64,000 nucleotides of DNA. It comes from Hordeum vulgare subsp. vulgare. Its lineage: Eukaryota; Streptophyta; Magnoliopsida; Poales; Poaceae. Position 1 is the first letter of the stretch. Every line of letters begins with the position of its first letter. The notes beneath the pieces are model-generated. The model worked only from the letters and a program-made list of their open reading frames with translations. It did no database searches and was not told the origin of the DNA. Of the stretch, positions 59,053 through 64,000 are shown piece by piece. A program made the position numbers and the translations under genes. The stretch lies in assembly GCF_904849725.1 (NCBI RefSeq), contig NC_058523.1, positions 171,288,689 through 171,352,688 of the forward strand, given 5' to 3'.

Positions 59053-61214
59053 CAAGATGTATCGAGAGGGATCAAGTGATCCCATGGTATGGTAAGCATT
59101 GTCCATTACGCTTTTGTGTACTAACACATGGTCTTTGTGAGAGTTCTATGTGGGGTTAGGTGTGTTTCCATGGGCTTGCGTCAAGAGGAAGATCTCATAC
59201 AACGCATGGAAGATGACGTCAAGTGGTGATCGTCATTAAGATTGCGGTGTGCAAGTTCAAGTGGATCATCACAAAGATATCATGCTTGAAGATTGTCGTC
59301 CATTGTGGTGGTAATGGACTTGTGAAGATATATTGAAGAGTGGCTCACCCATGGTGGAGTATGGGGGAGCAGTTTACAAGTCTTCATCGAGCCAGCACAA
59401 TCAAGAAAGGTGGTCCATCTTGAGGAAGTCAAGATCATCATCATCTAGCTCAAGTGGATTATGTGAGGTTTGTCCTTGATAGATTTTCTATTTTAGGATA
59501 GATTTTCGTACTGTCAAGGGGGATCTCAAGTGAGTAGCTTGATTGTATCGTTCGTTTGCATCCTTGCATCATTTTTCTTGGTTCTTGTTTGGTGGTTCTC
59601 TTTGAGAGTATTAGAGCTTATGGTCATTTTCATGACAAGCTCGAGTTCATCAAAAACGTAGTTCATATGCATATTCTATGATGTTTTCGATGTTGGGAGT
59701 TTTTGCCGGTTCTTAATTGATAGAGGTTTCACATCTCTATATCATTGGCATTTTCATAACTATTGTTGGTTAGCCCTTGTCGTCCTGAATCCGACAAGCT
59801 TGAGTTTGCTCAATTCGGAGCTCGTATGCGAAAGTTATGGCAGTTCTGGGCAGGTTTTCTTTTTCGAGTGGAAGTACCGCTCTGGGGGAGCGGCAGTACG
59901 GCTCCAGCTGTACTTCCGCCCTCCCCTGCTACTCACACTTCCACTTATATATTTTCTCTGGCTTCTCTGGTCACTTTGTCCATGTTGAGCGGAAGTACCG
60001 CCGTGTGCTGGGCGGTAGTACCGCTGCAAGCGGAAGTACCGCTTTGTGCAGGACGGTAGTACCGCCCAGGTGCATGGTACTACCGCTTAGCTGTGTCGTT
60101 GGGCAGAATAACGGCCAGATTTCCTCCCACTATAAAAGGGGGTCTTCTTCCCCAATGGTTTTCTATCCGTTGAGCTCATGTCCTTCCCTCATTGTTGACC
60201 TTCTTTGAGCTTGCTAACTCTCAATCCCGCCAATGATTCTTGCTAGTTCTTTAGGGAAAAGAGAGAGGAGATGTAGATCCACATCTCCACCAATCACTTT
60301 ATCCTCTATGTGAGGGGAACCCCTTGGATCTTGATCTTGGAGTTCTTTGTGAGCTCCTTGTTCTTCCTCTCATATTCCTCCATAGCTTTTGTTGTTGTGG
60401 AGGGATTTGAGTGTGAGGGACTTGACTACTTCGTGTGTTCTTGCCATTGCATTAGTTGCATTGGTTTGAGTTCTCCACTGTGATACGTGGAAGTGAATTT
60501 TGAGAATCTTATCACCCTTGGGTACTTGGTACCCCTAGAATTTGTTCTTCGTGGATGCTTCGGCGTCCTAGAAACTTGGTGGTGTCTCGGAGCTCAATCA
60601 TTGTGGTGTAAAGCTCTCGGCAAGCGTCAGGGTCTCCAATTAAGTTGTGGAGATTGCCCCGAGCATATGAGGTCATCACGAAGCCACAGTCCATTGTGGT
60701 GAATCTTCGTGGTGTTGTTGGGAGCCTCCAATTAAGTTGTGGAGATTGCCCCAACCTTGTTTGTACGAGTTCGGTGACCGCCCTCAAGGGTCCCTTAGTG
60801 GAATCATGGCATCTTGCATTGTGTGAGGGCGTGAGGAGATTACGGTGGCCTTAGTGGCATCTTGGGGAGCATTGTGCCTCCACACCGCTCCAAACGGAGA
60901 TTAGCATCCACAAGGGTGTGAACTTTGGGATACATTGTCGTCTCTGTGTGCCTCGGTTATCTCTTACCCAAGCCCTTTACTAATGCACTGTACTTTGTGA
61001 TAGCCATATTGTTTCTTGTTGTATGTCTTGCTATCACTTAGTTGTTTATCTTGCTTAGCATAAGTTTTTGGTGCACATAGGTGAGCCTAGTTGTTTTATA
61101 TTTTGTACTTTACAAATTAAACGTTAGTTTTATTTCGCATTTGTTCAAGCCTAAACCGTAATTATTTTAAAGCACCTATTCACCTCCCCTCTAGGCGACA
61201 TCGACGTCCTTTCA

Positions 61215-61262
61215 ACTAGCTCGGGACTCCCTACCCGAGATCCGTCAGTTTTAGCACCGACA
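61215..61262 (-). mobile_element. Gypsy-like solo LTR X, right part
   Basis: The remaining 48 bp, ending in CACCGACA on the plus strand. See the left part at 53154-53578. Confidence 0.55.
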
Positions 61263-61640
61263 ATGAAGGCTTAGTTTAATTTATGTAAGCCACAACTGTT
61301 GAGCGAGTAGAGCTTCCCGGCGTCACAAGTGTTGTGTTTGATGATCTCCCAAGCACTTGGAAGGAACTCAGAAGTGAAACCATTCGGCCCGGACGCCTTT
61401 GCGGATGGCAAACTCTTGACAACGACCCAGATCTCCTCCTTGGTAAATGGTCTCCCGAGGCTTGGTATGTCAAAGGGCCCAGTGTGGATCTCACCAAGGT
61501 TAAGCGTGAAAACACGTTCCAGAATGATGCCTAGAATGCCGATGAAGTGTTGATGCGTTGCATCGGTCATGCTTGCATGATCCGACATAAAGGAGTCGAC
61601 CACCTTAATCACAAGGATGCAATTCTTCAATAAGAAGTGA
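61263..61640 (-). pseudogene. LINE reverse transcriptase remnant, N-terminal part
   Basis: The minus-strand frame 61630-61271 (119 codons) carries the block proline-phenylalanine-threonine-lysine-glutamate-glutamate-isoleucine-tryptophan and the KASGPNGF form of the usual KAPGPDGF motif, placing it at the start of an L1-type RT. It continues at 53145 once the inserted LTRs are set aside. The endonuclease and ORF1 that should lie upstream are not seen. Confidence 0.75.
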
Positions 61641-61717
61641 TTCCCAATAGCATATGGATGTTAACCTTTTACCCTAGTTTTTCATTCCGTGTCAAAATAG
61701 TCCATGATAATTTTCAA

Positions 61718-62745
61718 TTTTTTTAGAAAAGGAGGAAGACCCCCGGCCTCTGCATCTGGGCAATGCATGCAACCACTTTATTAATTATTCGCCAAAGACC
61801 TTACAAAGAGATACAATTGTAAGTCTAAAGCCACTGTCGAGGCAACATCTATTGCTACTCCTATCCAGTTGATGAAGAGATGCTGATAGCGGGCCTAATA
61901 CCAAACAAACCTTGCAGCTAAGCCTAACATCTAAGACCTAAGGCCTGAACCAAGCCACTTGTCGAGTATGAGGTACAAACCTGTCCGGCGCACACACACA
62001 GAGACCGTCGCCTCCACCTGCCACGAGTCCATCTTCACAGCTGTACTGACGCATCAACCTTGTCTGGCCTAGCTGCCGTCGACGCCACCATGACGCCAGA
62101 CAACGCCACCATCCCGCGCTCGTCCATCAACACACACCCATCAATGAGACCCCCCAGCTCCATGCCACTGAGACCCATCGTTGTCGGCGTGCTAGATGCA
62201 ACGCCGCTCCACCTTCGCGAACACCACCTGCAGCCACTGGTCCCATCCCCTCCACCTGCAGATCCTCTGCACTCCCAACCAATCCCCAATGCCCCTGGCG
62301 ACACCTCCAGGAAAGTCACGACGCGGACACGCCGCTGCCGCCAAATCCGAAGAGGATTGAAGGTTTTCACCCGGTAGGAGATCGGGGTGGGTAGATTGGG
62401 CCCTCAGTTGCACCTTCATGAAGGAAAGTGACACCCATGGGCGCCGCCGCCGCCCCGGATCTAGGACCCTCTGCCCCATATCAGGTAGAGCAGAGCCAGT
62501 CTACTGCGATGGCCGCCACTTTGACACCGGTCGGCCGCCACCCCGCCGCCATCAATCAGGGTAGGCGATGGAGGGGTGAGGCAAGTTGTGCGCATGTGGA
62601 GGGACACCTCGCCTCGGCCCAAACGCATCTCTCTGCCCCCACGCTGCACTGAGGCAGCGGGGCGGGACGAGAAGAGGAAGTTTGCGGCTAGGGTTTTCTC
62701 CTCCGAGCCGCCACGAGGCGACGCGGGTGCATACGTCTTAAAATG
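61718..62745 (-). mobile_element. Poly(A)-ended non-LTR-like element
   Basis: The minus strand ends in a poly(A) run (TTTTTTT at 61718-61724 on plus) preceded by AATAAAG. Its 5' half (62020-62745) is GC-rich with many short ORFs. The 3' part (61725-62000) resembles an abundant Triticeae repeat usually annotated as LINE-like, recalled and not searched. No RT is present, so it would be non-autonomous or 5'-truncated. Boundaries are approximate and no target duplication was found. Confidence 0.5.
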
Positions 62746-62792
62746 GGGAGAATTTCACTTCCTGGCATCTCGATGCATACAACCATGTTAGT

Positions 62793-62847
62793 ATGAGTAT
62801 CAAGATAAACATGGTCCTCATATTTTTTTTAAATGAGTATCAAGATA
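62793..62847. repeat. 15-bp direct repeats around a 25-bp T-rich spacer
   Basis: ATGAGTATCAAGATA occurs at 62793-62807 and 62833-62847. The 25-bp spacer ends in a run of eight T. It looks like a target duplication around a very short poly(A)-ended insertion. Confidence 0.6.
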
Positions 62848-62849
62848 TT

Positions 62850-62995
62850 TCTTGATGAATAGTTTCAAAACACACCAAACTTGATTCTCAATAAATGAGG
62901 AAGAACCCGTGTGCATCACGTGTCAATTCTAGGAACTGAACTCGGGTTGTTAGGCTGCACAACCGCATGCCCAACCATGAGCTAAGGCTCTCTTT
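62850..62995 (-). mobile_element. SINE-like sequence with tRNA-derived head
   Basis: The minus strand begins GAGAGCCTTAGCTCATGG and carries A-box-like TAGCTCATGGTTGG (62971-62984) and a weak B-box (62932-62943). The spacing is near 28 nt. The tail runs towards T-rich sequence. It resembles a plant tRNA-derived SINE (Au-like); the exact family was not checked. Confidence 0.45.
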
Positions 62996-63124
62996 GCAAG
63001 ATAATTTTCATGTGTTATAAACTATTTTTTAAAGTCAAAATAGTCCCTAACAATTTTTATGTGTTAAGTAAACTCATTAAGGCAAACAAAGTGTACCTTA
63101 ACTTTCATGTGTTATAAACTCATA

Positions 63125-64000
63125 ATTTTTTTGAAGGTCACCGGAGGAGGGCAAGGCCCTCCACCTGAATTGTATTTCAAATTTGCCTATGAGGCTTTGC
63201 AGCCTCACAAGATAGGTTCAAGCAAACTAGAAGTAGAGGGGATACAAGGAAGAAGAGATGAACAAAAAAATGCACGCAACAACACACCTAACACGGAGAA
63301 CAAGGAAGCAAAACACAACAGAGAGCGCCGTATGAGAAGAAAAAAACATTGGCTAGCCGGACCAAACCATGACACAACACCGTCGACGCAATCCAACGGC
63401 ACCTCACACAACCAAGATTGCAAACGCCGTGACCCAAGACTGTATTGCGAGGCACAGTCGGAGGTCAAGCAAACCCGAGACGACGCCACGACACATGTGT
63501 GCCATCGGCATAATCGAAGGCATCGCCTAGCGAACCAAGTTGTAGTAGTGCATTATCGACGCAATCCAATGGCACCTCACAAACCAAGACCGCACGACGC
63601 CGCGACACCACCTGTGTCGGGGCTGCATTCGAACGGTAAAGCGAGGGCGAGACGACGCCACGACACCAGTGTGCCAACAACGTAGCCGCAGGTACCGCCA
63701 AGCAGAGCCGTAGCAGGAGCACTCAAGCACGACACACACCACCGTCGACCCCTCATCGGTCGCACCATCACCACCGGCTTCACACAATTCGTGATGCCAA
63801 AACCTCCACGCTGCCAGTCGGGGCACCAGTCGATTGCAGCGCCGTGAGCGTCTAGCCCATGAAGAGCGCAAACCGGATCCCAAGGCCTTCAAGACGTCGC
63901 CCGAAAGGGGAAAGCGACGATGCTGATGCCGACGCCTAGCCCGACCGGGCTTTAGGTTTTCGCCCGAAGACCTCGAACAGGGTGTGTGCAGGGGATGGAC
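63125..64000 (-). mobile_element. Second poly(A)-ended non-LTR-like element with internal repeats (runs off window)
   Basis: A T-run at 63125-63131 on plus precedes GAAGGTCACCGG. Within it, the segment GACGCAATCCAACGGC recurs near 63388 and 63558, and GACGCCACGACAC-like segments near 63481, 63596 and 63653. The open frame 63107-63685 (+) is low-complexity and begins before the poly(T), so it is not accepted as a gene. No RT was seen before the window end. Confidence 0.4.

Larger units (their letters stand above)
53579..61214 (+). mobile_element. Solo LTR Y1 split by a Copia element
   Basis: It is 53579-53832 plus 59053-61214, about 2.4 kb. It starts TGTTAGAGCATATTTC and ends CGACGTCCTTTCA, with near-matching flanks ACTAA and ACTAG. 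It is the same family as 47271-49893 in reverse orientation. Hairpin units of the GCGGTAGTACCGC type lie at 59870-60095 (for example 60012-60024). The ORFs at 59763-60208 and 60487-60854 fall inside the LTR and have no recognisable protein features. Confidence 0.8.

Noticed and set aside
63107..63685. 192-codon plus-strand ORF
   Set aside because: Low-complexity, starts before a poly(T) repeat end and encodes repeat units; no domain recognised.

Overview
The window looks like intergenic DNA from a large Triticeae grass genome (wheat, goatgrass, barley or rye group). I can support no host gene, rRNA gene or functional tRNA gene. Almost all of it is retrotransposon sequence, much of it nested. 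The assignment rests on Copia LTRs of the Angela/WIS/BARE type (ends near TGTTGGAAATATGCCC and CGTTCCCCAACA, length about 1.75 kb), a non-coding element with 4.25-kb LTRs of the LARD (Sukkula-like) type, a Maximus/SIRE-lineage Copia element and a Tat-lineage Gypsy element. Family names are recalled from knowledge, not searched.

Layout. 1-51652 is a chain of broken Angela-like Copia copies on the + strand, in the order internal end, LTR A, internal, LTR B, internal, LTR C, short leader, LTR D, RT fragment, LTR E. LTR A is split by a complete LARD (1007-12943, - strand, TSD GACTA). LTR D is split by a Maximus-lineage derivative (23138-45476, - strand) that has gag and an extra 3' ORF but no pol. 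That extra ORF is split by a young, nearly complete Tat-lineage Gypsy element (25524-38408, - strand, TSD CATCC). A solo LTR (47271-49893) sits beside LTR E.

52497-61640 is a LINE reverse transcriptase remnant on the - strand, split by a Gypsy-like LTR. That LTR holds a solo LTR (53579-61214), which in turn holds a Copia deletion derivative (53833-59052, TSD CAAGA). 61718-64000 holds poly(A)-ended non-LTR-like sequences and a tRNA-headed SINE-like piece.

The most interesting system is in the Tat element. Opposite to gag-pol, 27175-30535 (+) carries a gene I can model as seven exons with six GT-AG introns. Reading phase holds across every junction and the product is about 898 aa. It has its own TATA box, a poly(A) signal and a PF04195-like N-terminal region. 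It is convergent with pol, and the two 3' ends are separated by an array of 71-bp repeats. Gag, protease, RT, two RNase H regions and integrase lie in one frame on the - strand, broken only by two TAG codons. Other notable structures are three tRNA-like modules 155-156 nt apart in the LARD LTR, short CGGT-N3-ACCG hairpin arrays in different LTR families, and a block of about 795 bp identical at both ends of a 20.6-kb interval.
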